DNA from: Ctena decussata
Lineage: Eukaryota; Mollusca; Bivalvia; Lucinida; Lucinidae
Reading direction: 5' to 3'
NCBI GenBank assembly: GCA_963989385.1
Contig: OZ022515.1
Span: 11,688,803 to 11,752,802 of the forward strand
Length of the DNA stretch: 64,000 nucleotides
In this document: positions 62,501 to 63,731 of the stretch, piece after piece
How the letters are laid out: every line of letters begins with the position of its first letter
Position numbering within the stretch: the first letter of the stretch is position 1
Notes under the pieces: model-generated
Told to the model about the DNA's origin: nothing
Seen by the model: only the letters and a program-made list of their open reading frames with translations
Databases searched by the model: none
Program-made: the position numbers and the translations under genes

Positions 62501-63217
62501 TTCTAAGCGATTGACCAGTACTAAGTGCACATACTTCCGCCAGTAACTGACAACTGCCCTTCTTGAATCAGCGGAAGGAGAAACGAAAGTATGTGGCCAG
62601 ACTGGGTTTTGAACCCAGGACCTCTGACTTATGAGTCAGGTGCCCTACCGATTGCGCTACGCAGCCTGGCCACTTGCAAAGAATCTCACACATTACCATA
62701 TCTATATAAATTATTAAGGAAATCACTTGCAAAGAACCTCATACATTACCATGTCTGTATTGTTTATTATGGAAATCACTTAGAAAATCACTTGCAAAGA
62801 ACCTCACACATTTCCATATCTGTATAGTTTATTAAGGAAATCACTTGCAAAGAACCTCACACATTCCCATATCTGTGTAAATTATTAAGGAAATCACTTG
62901 CAAAGAACCTCATACATTACCATATCTGTATAGTTTATTTTGGAAATCACTTGCAAAGAATCTCTCATATTTCCATATCTGCATAGTTTACTAAGGAAAT
63001 CACTTGCAAAGAATCTCAAACATTACCGTATCTGTATAGTTTATTTTGGAAATTACATGCAAAGAACCTCATACAAAGTCAAGGAAAATTACCATTTTTT
63101 ACAGTAATATTTGTCCTACCTTTTTCTCTGACATCCAGATCTGTTGTTGCTGCTGAAGATCTATCATTTCATGTAACTTCTTGTACCATGTGTCAGAGGC
63201 ATTGTGGGTCACCGTGG
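22152..63217 (-). CDS. TJP1: ZO-1/TJP1 (polychaetoid) homologue, C-terminal 13 exons
   Basis: Membrane-associated guanylate-kinase scaffold of cell-cell junctions. Exons in gene order: 63217-63120, 62199-61960, 60626-60581, 59184-58862, 58069-57843, 54284-54072, 50031-49603, 43223-43152, 31437-31243, 29066-28830, 24654-24443, 23288-23145, 22255-22152. Total 2540 coding bases, 845 residues to the stop, every junction phase-compatible. The first exon matches the end of the GUK region (WYKKL...QQQQQIW), the middle is a disordered Ser/Pro/Gln linker, and the last three exons form the ZU5 domain (HTVVATARGVFSS, SIVIPQGAI, EIYFKVCRDN, SPLVMCGPHGLKF, VELRLPHC, final VSVLVDHF). PDZ1-3 and SH3 exons are off the right edge. 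One internal donor (exon ending 43152) is uncertain. Confidence 0.93.
22300..22512. repeat. Family AA repeat copy 1
   Basis: AATGCCCTTGGGGCATTCCA, then a body shared with 28105-28447 (GATAAATG-CAA-TT-GGTGATCT), ending GAGGGACAGTATTTATTGGA. Lies in the last ZO-1 intron. Confidence 0.55.
22757..22994. repeat. Family D palindromic MITE copy 2
   Basis: GAGCCACGACATGACAAAACC...GGTTTTCTAGCATCGTGGTTC; internal CAGATCAGCCTGG-type arms and a GGTAGCTAAGG centre. Typical full length about 235 bp. Confidence 0.85.
23145..23288 (-). CDS. TJP1: ZO-1-like exon: second half of ZU5 domain
   Basis: 144 bp, acceptor CTATTGCAG, donor GTAAGATGG; phase 1-1. Encodes ETLLSPLVMCGPHGLKF, HPVELRLPHCASVNPDSW and LKSSDSPTG. 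Follows the ZO-1 order exactly. Confidence 0.95.
23400..23757. repeat. Family V element copy 2, reverse orientation
   Basis: CGCAAACCCAATATCATC, TAGTGCATTAGAATGGGGATAACTGTAT and GGAAGTTAATTGTTAG-type arms match the 11800-12200 copy inverted. Confidence 0.6.
24000..24199. repeat. Family C MITE, tandem pair member 1
   Basis: Centre ATCAGAACCGTCTTGCC and AAGATGGTTCTAATGAG within TTGTGACCCC/GTGGTCACAA. Directly followed by another C copy. Confidence 0.75.
24209..24408. repeat. Family C MITE, tandem pair member 2
   Basis: AGCTCCAGATAAGAAG...CTTCTTATCTGGAGC ends; centre TTAGAACCGTCTCGG/GAGACGGTTCTAA, a perfect 14-bp stem. Ends about 30 bp from the ZU5 exon donor. Confidence 0.85.
24443..24654 (-). 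CDS. TJP1: ZO-1-like exon: first half of ZU5 domain
   Basis: 212 bp, acceptor TTCATTACAG, donor GTAACG; phase 2 in, 1 out. Encodes ENHTVVATARGVFSSVGG, GVSIVIPQGAIDEGLEQE and IYFKVCRDNTILPPLDRDKG, nearly identical to the ZU5 start of animal ZO-1. The strongest identification in the window. Confidence 0.96.
24769..24969. repeat. Family H MITE copy 1
   Basis: ACAGTCGAACCTGTCTTAAG and CTTAAGACAGGTTTGACTGT are inverted ends; GGGGTCACCTGTCTTAA recurs inside. About 200 bp; second copy at 30225. Confidence 0.85.
25585..25806. repeat. Family D palindromic MITE copy 3
   Basis: GATACGACAAAACCAACAAA...TTGTTGGTTTTCTCGTGTTAC with the usual CAGCCTGGGCATCCGCCC arms. Confidence 0.85.
25845..25985. repeat. 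Family E hairpin MITE, decayed
   Basis: AAAACAATCCTAAAGATCTA and the partner ATTCTTTTGAAGGAG correspond to the outer parts of family E; the central arms are degraded. Confidence 0.5.
26067..26206. repeat. Family C MITE with one arm deleted
   Basis: CAGAGCCCTAGATACGAGGG and CTCTTATCTAGAGCTCTG ends remain, but the hairpin centre is lost: AGGGATGG joins directly to TTTAGATGAGGGGTCAC. Confidence 0.8.
26345..26740. repeat. Family A2/A element split by a family C insertion
   Basis: TTAATCCTATAAAACTTCCC and GGGGGGCATAATTTGGAGC are A2-type, AAGGTGAATGGGTATAATTT is A-type. The sequence continues after 26703 with TCTACTTTTTGTGCC. Confidence 0.6.
26494..26695. mobile_element. Family C MITE with clear 8-bp target duplication
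   Basis: 202 bp, ends CAGAGCCCTAGATAAGAGG and CTCGTATCTAGGGTTCT. GATGCAAC stands at both 26486-26493 and 26696-26703. CAGAG-type termini with 8-bp duplications are the mark of hAT transposons; this is the best evidence for the family's class. Confidence 0.85.
26868..27118. repeat. Family G-related palindrome
   Basis: GGACCCGGTTATTCAAAGCC and GAACAACCGCTCCC ends, with an AGCTCTTGCAATGCAACAGCT centre. More diverged than other G copies. Confidence 0.5.
27278..27467. mobile_element. Element N copy 1, hairpin-ended
   Basis: 5' ACAAGACCTGTC-ACAGG hairpin then ATAGCTCGCCTG; 3' CTTCCTGAACTTCGTTCAGG then CGAGCTAA. Interior rich in GACGCC/GCCGCC repeats. Four more copies in the window. Confidence 0.8.
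27738..28031. repeat. Family D palindromic MITE copy 4, expanded centre
   Basis: GAGCTACGACATGACAAAACC...TTGTCGTGTCGCGGCTC; the middle carries an extra duplicated GGTCTAA-CTACCTCCATAC segment. Confidence 0.8.
28033..28100. repeat. Family C fragment
   Basis: ACATTGTGACCCCTCATTAG plus AACCATTTTGG is one arm of a C element, without its partner. Confidence 0.5.
28105..28447. repeat. Family AA repeat copy 2
   Basis: TAAAATGCCCCAGG, CAATAAATGGCAAATTTCGG and TAGAGGGAGCATTTATTAGA match 22300-22512 in order. Lies in the intron before the ZU5 exons. Confidence 0.5.
28830..29066 (-). CDS. TJP1: ZO-1-like linker exon, acidic
   Basis: 237 bp, acceptor GCCTTTTCAG, donor GTAAGAGG; phase 2-2. Encodes ERVTKSLSTVEEQSEKSEEN, IVSDTDEIEAEPGH and SESGSVSTPDTVILTG, just before the ZU5 domain. 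Confidence 0.87.
29170..29345. repeat. Two adjacent family E hairpins
   Basis: CCAAAGATCTAGATCCATCT then TACA then its complement (29202-29248), followed by a second E-like arm pair at 29260-29310. Confidence 0.8.
29510..29590 (-). mobile_element. Short SINE end, inverted match to 13145-13222
   Basis: Reverse complement of the 13145-13222 segment (CAGTTCAGTTCAATTCTC ... ACCATAGTTGCACACACTTG). GAACT repeats look like a SINE tail. Confidence 0.5.
29950..30195. repeat. Family A palindromic MITE
   Basis: Ends CTTAAGGTGCTTGAGTAC and TTCACATTTAAG; hairpin AAAATTTGCTCCTACAGGAGCAAATTCT at 30072-30104. Confidence 0.75.
30225..30416. repeat. Family H MITE copy 2
   Basis: ACAGTCAAATCTGCTTATGT and TTTAAGACAGGTTTGACTGT ends with internal AAGGGGTCACCTGTCTTAAG. 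Confidence 0.85.
30505..30722. repeat. Family R palindromic MITE copy 1
   Basis: GGGTCAAGTCAGGTAAATTC and AATTTATCTGACTTGACCC are inverted ends, with GGACAGCAGGTAAATTC mirrored by GAATTTACCC. Centre AATGAGCCGTCTCAT. Also at 53718 and a fragment at 58650. Confidence 0.85.
30740..30805. repeat. Family A right-end fragment
   Basis: GGGAGGCAAAAATGAAAATG, GTTGCTTTCCCTTAGAGTG and CCCATTCATCTTAA equal the right end of complete A copies. Confidence 0.65.
30830..31045. repeat. Family B hairpin MITE, full-length copy
   Basis: TAAGTATTGGGACAGATAGG and TTTTAGGTGTCCCAAGCTTT ends; hairpin 30879-30925 with CCAGATCAGACTGCTCC/GGAGCAGTCTGATC. Confidence 0.8.
31050..31212. repeat. Family J MITE copy 2
   Basis: GGTAGGCAGTAATTGAAAAC and GTTTTTGATTGCCGCCTACC are inverted ends; about 160 bp. 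Ends about 30 bp from a ZO-1 exon. Confidence 0.75.
31243..31437 (-). CDS. TJP1: ZO-1-like linker exon, Gly/Ser-rich
   Basis: 195 bp, acceptor GTGCTTTCAG, donor GTACGTAAC; phase 2-2. In frame it reads DEREPSGGRPVRTSGSGAG, AFEAYKQPLSTFGK and SSIEEDLRNLPR. A different open frame over the same bases is a shadow. Confidence 0.82.
31499..31730. repeat. Family D palindromic MITE copy 5
   Basis: GAGCCACGACACGAGAAAACC...GGTTGGTTTTCTCCTG, with CAGCCTGGGCATCCGCCC arm and a GGGATGCCCAGGCTG partner. Confidence 0.85.
34475..34981. mobile_element. 507-bp insertion in element O, family P
   Basis: Element O reads GGCTTACA|ATGCACTAAG elsewhere. Here the two halves are separated by 507 bp starting TTGGCAGGACAGGG, with TTACA at both 34470-34474 and 34982-34986. 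The stretch about 34665-34740 matches 8390-8500. Open frames inside are not recognisable. Confidence 0.65.
35159..36527. mobile_element. Element Q copy 1, hairpin-ended
   Basis: 5' CCATCAGAGGAGATGG hairpin then AATCCCCCGACCGAAG; 3' end ATCCCCCGAACCTTCGG then TCGGGGGATAAAA. The interior holds about 150-bp units (AAGCAAGAGTTGTCATTCTT, CATGACCTGTTCTACAT, GAGCGGACACGAA) and an A-T-G homopolymer block near 35503-35535. It interrupts an O unit between GTCGAAAAA and AGGGGCGTAACTC. Confidence 0.8.
36893..38449. mobile_element. Element Q copy 2
   Basis: The first 350 bases are nearly identical to copy 1. It interrupts an O unit exactly between GGTCAAAAA and TTCACGAATTTG. It has about one more internal unit than copy 1, a long G run (about 37253-37287) and an extended GGAC run before the 3' hairpin. 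Confidence 0.82.
38935..39255. repeat. A2 fragment and family C copy split by element N
   Basis: 38935-39000 resembles an A2 end. ATGATTTCAATGAGAAAC before 39030 and AAAAATATCCCTAATTATCA after 39208 are the two halves of a C element interrupted by N. Confidence 0.6.
39030..39208. mobile_element. Element N copy 2
   Basis: ACAAGACCTGTCTGTGTACAGG, ATAGCTCGCCTG, and at the right CTTTTCCTGAACTTTCGTTC then GGGCAAGCTAA. Inserted in a family C copy. Confidence 0.8.
39255..39620. repeat. Family A MITE split by element N
   Basis: TTTCTGTGACTTTCTGTCTG, an AGAATTTGCTCC-type decayed hairpin and GAGGAGGCAACGAATG; resumes after 39580 with GATGGAAGAGCTGCTTTC. Confidence 0.65.
39405..39580. mobile_element. 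Element N copy 3
   Basis: ACAAGACCTATCCACGTACC then GGATAGCTTGCCTG; right end ACAATAGCTCCCTGTAC...GTACAGGCAAGCTAA. AATG stands on both sides (short possible duplication). The interior has decayed GATGCC-type repeats. Confidence 0.75.
39846..40072. repeat. Family D palindromic MITE copy 6, diverged
   Basis: GAGACGTGATACAACAAAACC...TTGTCGTGTTGTGACTC, arms degraded on the right. Confidence 0.7.
40641..40860 (+). mobile_element. tRNA-headed SINE, plus strand
   Basis: Head AGCTCCGGTAGCTCAGTGGA (A-box-like TAGCTCAGTGG) and GATAGATTCC as a decayed B box; end GGACGTAAAATTGCGAGTC with an ATCC tail. The only plus-strand SINE recognised. Confidence 0.7.
41038..41276. repeat. Family D palindromic MITE copy 7
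   Basis: GAGCCGCAACATGAGAAAACC...GGTTTTCTTGTGCCACGGCTC, full length. Confidence 0.85.
41295..41400. repeat. Family E hairpin MITE
   Basis: AATAAATCTAGATCTGTCTT then the complement AAGACAGATTTAGATTT. The arm reads CTGTCT here where other copies read CCATCT, with the partner changed to match. Confidence 0.75.
41775..42008. repeat. Family D palindromic MITE copy 8
   Basis: GAGCCGCGACACGACAAAACC...GGTTTTGTCGTGTTGCGGC, nearly complete and well conserved. Confidence 0.88.
42144..42292. mobile_element. MITE with CAG-GGCGGATCCAG inverted ends
   Basis: Left CAGGGGCGGATCCAGGAATT, right GAACCCCCTCTGGATCCGCC then ACTG. TAAAG flanks both ends. This end sequence is widespread in animal MITEs; its superfamily is not clear from here. 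Confidence 0.75.
42300..42810. other. ZO-1 intron, nothing recognised
   Basis: AT-rich intron sequence without shared repeat or exon signal. Confidence 0.4.
42817..42990. repeat. Family B2 hairpin MITE (GTGGCTCA core)
   Basis: Hairpin 42817-42881: CAAACAGTGTTGATC...GATGAGGTGGCTCA-TAA-TGAGCCACCTCATC...ACTGTTTG. The tail (CAGACGTAAATTTTGTCG) matches 515-555 inverted. Confidence 0.8.
43152..43223 (-). CDS. TJP1: ZO-1-like linker exon, short, donor uncertain
   Basis: Acceptor AATTTCCAG is clear. The proposed donor AAAAG|GTCTGA at 43151 gives 72 bp and phase 2-2, encoding TDDELERLKQSRIYSKSSDQ. Other donors with the right phase are GAAAG|GTTAAA (shorter) and GCTGT|GTACAA (longer); none matches the consensus well. 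Placed because the phase fits both neighbours. Confidence 0.6.
43230..43860. other. ZO-1 intron, nothing recognised
   Basis: AT-rich sequence upstream of the 43152-43223 exon. No additional exon or repeat recognised. Confidence 0.4.
43868..43985. repeat. Family C fragment
   Basis: GATAATTCGGAGATAATTTT, ATTGTGACTCCTCATC and a partly rearranged centre. Confidence 0.55.
44131..44270. repeat. Family F long palindrome MITE, copy 3
   Basis: GAGGTTATAAAACTTGCG... with ...CATGTTTTATAACCTC; tip GCTGCTTCC-TGA-AGCAGC. The loop is shorter than in copies 1 and 2. Confidence 0.9.
44455..44512 (+). repeat. Homopolymer T then about 38 G
   Basis: A T run, TGTGTGTGTG, and a long uninterrupted G run (about 44472-44510). 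The length may be an assembly or polymerase artefact; the plus G run could form a quadruplex. Confidence 0.8.
44578..44871. repeat. Family G palindromic MITE with extra terminal piece
   Basis: GGGGCCAGTTGTTCAAAACT, then TTGAACAACTAGGCCC and a second end TTTGAAAAACTGGGCCC. Centre AAGCTTTTGC-type arms are partly duplicated. Confidence 0.7.
45190..45363. repeat. Family C MITE, left end lost
   Basis: ATTGTAGCCTCTTATTAGAG, CGGTCTTGCC-AAGATGG and GGGGTCACAACCTATATTTT; right end reaches CATATCTGGATTGAGCTC. Confidence 0.7.
45376..45560. repeat. Family C MITE, short centre
   Basis: CAGAGCTCTAGATACGGTGG...CTTCTTATCTGGAACACTG; centre CCTCATTAAAACCTTAATGAGG. Flanks CATCTTTA and CATCTACT agree at six of eight positions, as for a decayed 8-bp duplication. 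Confidence 0.75.
45655..45925 (-). mobile_element. SINE family U copy
   Basis: Minus-strand head GAGGCACTGTGGTCTTGTGG and B-box-like GGTTTGAACCTGGGTTC; body shared with 9525-9728. Confidence 0.65.
46240..46335. repeat. Family B-end short palindrome
   Basis: AGTATTGGGATACCTAAAAT and TATTTTCGGGTGTCCCAATA ends around CCATTTGTCCCAAATGG; an internally deleted B-type element. Confidence 0.7.
46435..46545. repeat. Family E hairpin MITE, decayed
   Basis: CAAAATTTTTAATCTATCAT and ATGGATCAAGATTTTTG arms around ATAAG. Confidence 0.6.
46575..46872. mobile_element. Element O-related 3' end
   Basis: Has AAGATATTTTGTACACAAGG, GTGGCATAACTCC, a GGACAGACAGACAGATGGAC run and CCAAATCAATATG...GGGGCATA, the same order as the right end of O at 33601-33707. 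Shows O is dispersed, not just local. Confidence 0.65.
46932..47180. repeat. Family D palindromic MITE copy 9
   Basis: AAGCCGCGACACAACAAACC...GTTGGTTCTGCTGTGTCAC; a duplicated CAGCCTGGGCA piece on the left arm. Confidence 0.8.
47540..47615. repeat. Family B hairpin MITE
   Basis: GGCAAACTGTACAGATCC, CTGATCAGACTGCTCC-TTA-GGAGCAGTATGATC, CACTGTTTGC. Confidence 0.75.
47700..48280. other. ZO-1 intron, nothing recognised
   Basis: AT-rich sequence with short A and T runs; no exon or repeat recognised. Confidence 0.4.
48290..48478 (-). mobile_element. tRNA-headed SINE, family T
   Basis: Minus-strand head AGGAGCCCTGGTAGCTCAGT (A-box-like TAGCTCAGTGG) with GGTTCGGTTCC as B box. Body shared with the decayed 7185-7375 copy. 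Confidence 0.75.
48863..49345 (-). CDS. Unidentified 160-codon reading frame in a ZO-1 intron
   Basis: From the first in-frame ATG (49345) to TGA (48863-48865). The product is balanced in composition, with strings such as RIRGILIDYTPPFAEDVYRR, VIHDVFVGDRGSGHIG and LFRFDQLCKHGDMRA. I do not recognise a family. It lies in the intron between exons 43152-43223 and 49603-50031, same strand as the gene, and a consensus donor GTAAGT lies just past its stop (48854-48859). It could be a nested gene, an alternative last exon, or a decayed gene fragment. No repeat shared with the rest of the window. Confidence 0.4.
   Translation of the reverse strand: MYLFSGCSRIRGILIDYTPPFAEDVYRRLLLLIESSISMVYHTLIDAREHVSFDVIHDVFVGDRGSGHIGNTAKFMESTDEPDTAINSIMNFFLITQQPFHMLKNCRSPVDSCCLKYLQLMYFEGEFFNEPRKLGQFRRADSFEHLFRFDQLCKHGDMRA
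49603..50031 (-). CDS. TJP1: ZO-1-like linker exon, 143 codons
   Basis: 429 bp, acceptor GCTTTGTAG, donor GTGAGATTG; phase 2-2. Encodes VYAQPDSNHYSALPRRG, AEDPYEWVAPRRTPGSG, ELQKLKQQSQMDGYR and GYQKEPAYTSPGDRPR. The largest linker exon. Confidence 0.9.
50340..50445. repeat. Family E hairpin MITE, rearranged
   Basis: AGAATGGATCTAGATTAATG and AAGATGGATCTAGATTTTTT with the outer AGTTGTTTTGGAT. Confidence 0.55.
50500..50769. repeat. Foldback element Z with about 50-bp inverted ends
   Basis: AACCAGTCTGCCAATTTTCG...CTGCAGAGACTGT is the near-complement of ACAGTCTCTGCAG...CGGACTGGTTT. Inside, a GACTGTCCGCGTGACTGCTT / CCTGCCGAGAGCTGCC unit is repeated in tandem. About 270 bp. Confidence 0.85.
51226..51500 (-). 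mobile_element. tRNA-Met-like SINE
   Basis: Same family as 60724; complete head GGGTAGCGCAATCGGTAGG, anticodon position reads CGT instead of CAT, B box GGTTCGAATCC best preserved of all copies. Confidence 0.85.
51540..51755. repeat. Family A palindromic MITE
   Basis: Hairpin at about 51625-51664 with AAAGAATTTGCTCCTCTAGG; flanks TTGACTTCCTGTTTGCTCC and AGTTGCTTCCCCTGAAATTT, right end CTTAAG-like. Confidence 0.8.
51760..53100. other. ZO-1 intron, mostly unassigned AT-rich DNA
   Basis: AAAACGCAACA occurs at about 52100 and 52489 and may mark ends of an old Tc1-like element, but no matching inverted pair was established. A G run lies at 52869-52880. Otherwise nothing recognised. Confidence 0.35.
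53123..53284. mobile_element. Element N copy 4 with pure GACGCC repeats
   Basis: ACAAGACCTGTCCGCGTACAGG then ATAGCTCGCCTG; 3' CTTCCTGAACTTTCGTTCAGG then CGAGCTAA. The interior has five to six perfect GACGCC units (about 53204-53235). The best preserved copy. Confidence 0.85.
53285..53380. repeat. Family E hairpin MITE
   Basis: AACATCTAGATCCATCTTT-ACA-AAGATGGATCTAGAT, arms of about 16 nt, starting right after element N. Confidence 0.8.
53530..53635. repeat. Family E hairpin MITE
   Basis: AAGTCTAGATCCATCTTATA-AGCTGGATCTAAATTTCTGG and flanks AAAACAACCC / TATTCTGGAAGTG. Confidence 0.75.
53718..53925. repeat. Family R palindromic MITE copy 2
   Basis: GGGTAGAGCTGGGTAACTTA and GAATTTACCCGACTTTACTC ends; shares CACTGTTTGCCCAGTTA and CCAAACAACTGACAAATA with copy 1. 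Confidence 0.8.
54072..54284 (-). CDS. TJP1: ZO-1-like linker exon with proline-rich motif
   Basis: 213 bp, acceptor CCCTTGCAG, donor GTAAGC; phase 2-2. Encodes KVGLKSPTMSSNQQSPG and KRKDPPPVPVKTF, a possible SH3-binding PxxP stretch. First of five consecutive symmetric exons. Confidence 0.88.
54690..54875. repeat. Family A2 fragment
   Basis: ATATTAATCCTAATAAACAC, CCCTGTTTGCTTCTCTGGAT and AAAGAATTTGCTCC; the second hairpin arm is missing. Confidence 0.6.
54893..55044. repeat. Family D MITE copy 10, left part deleted
   Basis: CAGAGTCTTTGCTGTGCAC...TTTGTTGGTTTTGTCATGTC ends CACAGCTC; only the right two thirds remain. Confidence 0.75.
55050..56130. other. ZO-1 intron, nothing recognised
   Basis: AT-rich intron left of the Tc1 element. 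The region about 55480-55570 weakly resembles the exon strand elsewhere but shows no open splice context. Confidence 0.35.
56136..56183 (+). repeat. Left inverted repeat of the Tc1 element
   Basis: CAGACTGGTGCAAAAAGTAT... ending GCAGCCATCTTGGATT. Contains a CCATCTTGG motif like the YY1 core. Confidence 0.9.
56345..57376 (+). CDS. Tc1-family transposase, DD34E, intact
   Basis: 343 residues, usual Tc1 length, no stop or frameshift. The N-terminal half has two helix-turn-helix units (residues about 5-50 and 70-112) joined by a GRPK basic motif (60-63), which bind the inverted repeats. The catalytic domain shows D156 (IFSDES), D245 (QDDNAPVHRS) and E280 (SPDLNIIENIW), with 34 residues between D245 and E280. 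Reaction: cut-and-paste excision and integration at TA. Start ATG at 56345, about 160 bp inside the left repeat. Looks functional from sequence alone; activity is inference. Confidence 0.95.
   Translation: MGRKGPEISPEVRKLAVDLHQNGHRLCEISKLLQLPYMTISNIIKRFLQSGSVENKARSGRPKVVTDRDYRKLERLVKVNRRDSLSDITSKFNEVRDRRVSKRTVQYHLNKHGVNRRVSRKRVVIREVNRKKRLSWCLEKRRWLVNGNWDKVIFSDESQIIIGNNNRVYIWRKRGEGYRPDLVPSKANRKFQVMIWGCICWNGVGTLAKVTGNINSEKYKEILEDNIWPVIVRHFPDDQYFFQDDNAPVHRSRVLQEYRATNNLKSISWPAQSPDLNIIENIWLYIKRKLAYRHHVINSDTDLFREIQRIWMDIPTAYIQSLYLSVPRRIMSVIRLKGHLTKY
57460..57506 (-). repeat. Right inverted repeat of the Tc1 element
   Basis: Plus strand AATCCAAGATGGCCGCCATT ... TTTTTGCACCTGACTG, complement of the left end with two substitutions and one indel. 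Confidence 0.9.
57668..57706. repeat. Family A end fragment
   Basis: TTAAGGTGAATGGGTACATC and AGGGGAAGCAACTCC equal the left end of complete A copies. Confidence 0.65.
57843..58069 (-). CDS. TJP1: ZO-1-like linker exon
   Basis: 227 bp, acceptor TATTTTTCAG, donor GTATGTTAAG; phase 0 in, 2 out. Encodes PYNDNSSYSSDSFTKYTS, RHDDSKLREKMGQG and a basic end (KSKLSDLTAKYR). Confidence 0.87.
58300..58370. repeat. Family B2 hairpin, decayed
   Basis: GATTCAGATCCGGGGGCTCA-TAA-TGGGCCACTTTCTC, then TTGATCTACACACAGTTTGC. Confidence 0.55.
58404..58630. repeat. Family D palindromic MITE copy 11
   Basis: GAACTGCAACATGACAAAAC...TGCTTTTGTCATATCAGGGCTC, shortened left arm. Confidence 0.75.
58640..58810. repeat. 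Fragments of family R and of a B end
   Basis: ATTATGAGCTTTCTCATCC, CACTGTTTGC and AGTTACCCAACTCTACCC are R-type; TTAGGACAATTATGGTAATT and AGGTGTCCCAATTTTTAG are a B end. Confidence 0.55.
58862..59184 (-). CDS. TJP1: ZO-1-like linker exon, Tyr/Gln/Ser-rich
   Basis: 323 bp, acceptor CCATTTTCAG, donor GTGAGTG; phase 1 in, 0 out. Encodes IYSQRSEDRYYPSYYVDN, SERLRGRLPSDDQWY and a Pro/Ser/Gln-rich end (SPYTSPQQPHSQSHEQR). Disordered linker between GUK and ZU5. Confidence 0.88.
59232..59366. repeat. Family D MITE copy 12, left half
   Basis: GAGCAGCAACTTGACAAAACC, CAGCCTGGGCATCCACC and GGGTAGCTAATGGTCTAAGC, then breaks off into A/T-rich DNA. Confidence 0.75.
59440..59567. mobile_element. Element N copy 5, decayed
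   Basis: CTGGTCTGCCTTGTCACAAA, AACTTTAAAGTGTGATACCC, and the right end TTCGTACAGGCGAGCTTAA; GATGCC repeats reduced. Confidence 0.6.
59929..60197 (-). mobile_element. tRNA-Met-like SINE with 14-bp target duplication
   Basis: Complete copy of the family at 60724. AAATTGTGTTTGGT (59915-59928) and AAATTTTGTTTGGT (60198-60211) flank it with one difference. Confidence 0.88.
60287..60453 (-). mobile_element. tRNA-Met-like SINE, internally deleted
   Basis: The tail (TTGATTGATTTGTCGCTTAA) and head are intact, but about 100 bp between GTCATGTC and TTCTTGAATC are missing. CTTACAGGTATGTA (60273-60286) and CTTACAGGTATATA (60454-60467) flank it. Confidence 0.88.
60581..60626 (-). CDS. TJP1: ZO-1-like microexon
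   Basis: 46 bp between acceptor GTTTTCCAG and donor GTAAGTGTC; phase 0 in, 1 out. Encodes LLYDGPNYQDMGPQD. Its phases bridge the neighbouring exons exactly, which supports it despite its size. Confidence 0.78.
60724..60991 (-). mobile_element. tRNA-Met-like SINE, full length with 11-bp duplication
   Basis: Reference copy. Minus strand: head GGGTAGCGCAATCGGTAGGG, an anticodon arm around GACTCAAAAGTC (other copies read CAT), B box GGTTCGATACC, body with GGAGAAACGAAAG complement and CCAGTACTAAGTGC, a V-type end GGACGTAAAGCAAC and an ATCAA tail. CACTGTTTGGA at 60713-60723 and 60992-61002. Retrotransposed by a partner LINE, unknown here. Confidence 0.9.
61005..61525. other. ZO-1 intron, nothing recognised
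   Basis: Unassigned intron DNA between a SINE and a family G element. Confidence 0.4.
61528..61793. repeat. Family G palindromic MITE
   Basis: GGGCACGGCTGTTCGAAGC and TTTTGAACACCTGGGCCC ends; centre GAGAAGCTTTTGCATGCAAA with AGCTTCTC. Confidence 0.8.
61960..62199 (-). CDS. TJP1: ZO-1-like linker exon, 80 codons
   Basis: 240 bp, phase 0-0, acceptor TCTGTTTCAG, donor GTCAGTG. Acidic start (PDEDISDDYLFP), then SRPLDDLDTLSP, RSSSDPSVN and a proline-rich IPPYPDPPRYQRSPK. Because it is symmetric it could be skipped without shifting the frame. Confidence 0.88.
62365..63075. repeat. About 55-bp tandem array interrupted by a SINE
   Basis: About seven units of the form ATTACCATATCTGTATAG - TTTATTAAGGAAATCAC - TTGCAAAGAACCTCACAC. 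Ends about 50 bp from the donor of the 63120-63217 ZO-1 exon. Confidence 0.88.
62406..62670 (-). mobile_element. tRNA-Met-like SINE inserted in a tandem array
   Basis: Complete copy. CACTTGCAAAGAAT stands at 62392-62405 and 62671-62684, both being pieces of the neighbouring 55-bp tandem repeat, which fixes the insertion as later than the array. Confidence 0.9.
63120..63217 (-). CDS. TJP1: ZO-1-like exon: end of guanylate-kinase-like region
   Basis: 98 bp between acceptor TTTTGCAG and donor GTAGGA; enters with two bases of a codon and ends on a boundary. Encodes ASDTWYKKLHEM and QQQQQIWMSEKK. Vertebrate ZO-1 has the similar WYGALKEAIQQQQNQLVW at the end of its GUK module. Confidence 0.88.
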
Positions 63218-63219
63218 CT

Positions 63220-63730
63220 GCAAAATGACAACAAAACTTTAAGAACTTAAATCATTATTTTGAACTTTCATTTAAAAGTATACTCCCTCATATTTCATTA
63301 CGAAATAATCACAAAACTATGAAACTGGTTAGTTGTATGCAACACAATCAAGATTTGTACAAAAAATCTTCAGGGAAAACATCTTTGTTTCAGAGACAGA
63401 GACGATATATCAAGGCATACCCTTTTTGAATATTCACAAATATTTTGTCGTCATAATTTGACTGACTCCAACAAGTGTTTCTGCAAGCATGTTTTGAATT
63501 TTATGATTGGTGGAGTAAATAACTTTACGATAGCATTAACCACTTATCTGTGCACATGAGTTCTTTTCAACCAGTAACTGTCTGAAGTCGATTAAAGAAA
63601 GGGTTTGAAATTATTCATGATATAACTTTAACCTGATTAACAATGATTGCTGGGCGTATGCAGTCTTAATTTTTGGCGGGAATGGCGGTCCGCTATTCCC
63701 ACTCTTTTTTATAGATGACTAAAAGTAAGT
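63220..63730. other. ZO-1 intron, nothing recognised
   Basis: Upstream intron of the first visible ZO-1 exon; AT-rich, no exon or shared repeat. Confidence 0.4.
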
Positions 63731-63731
63731 C

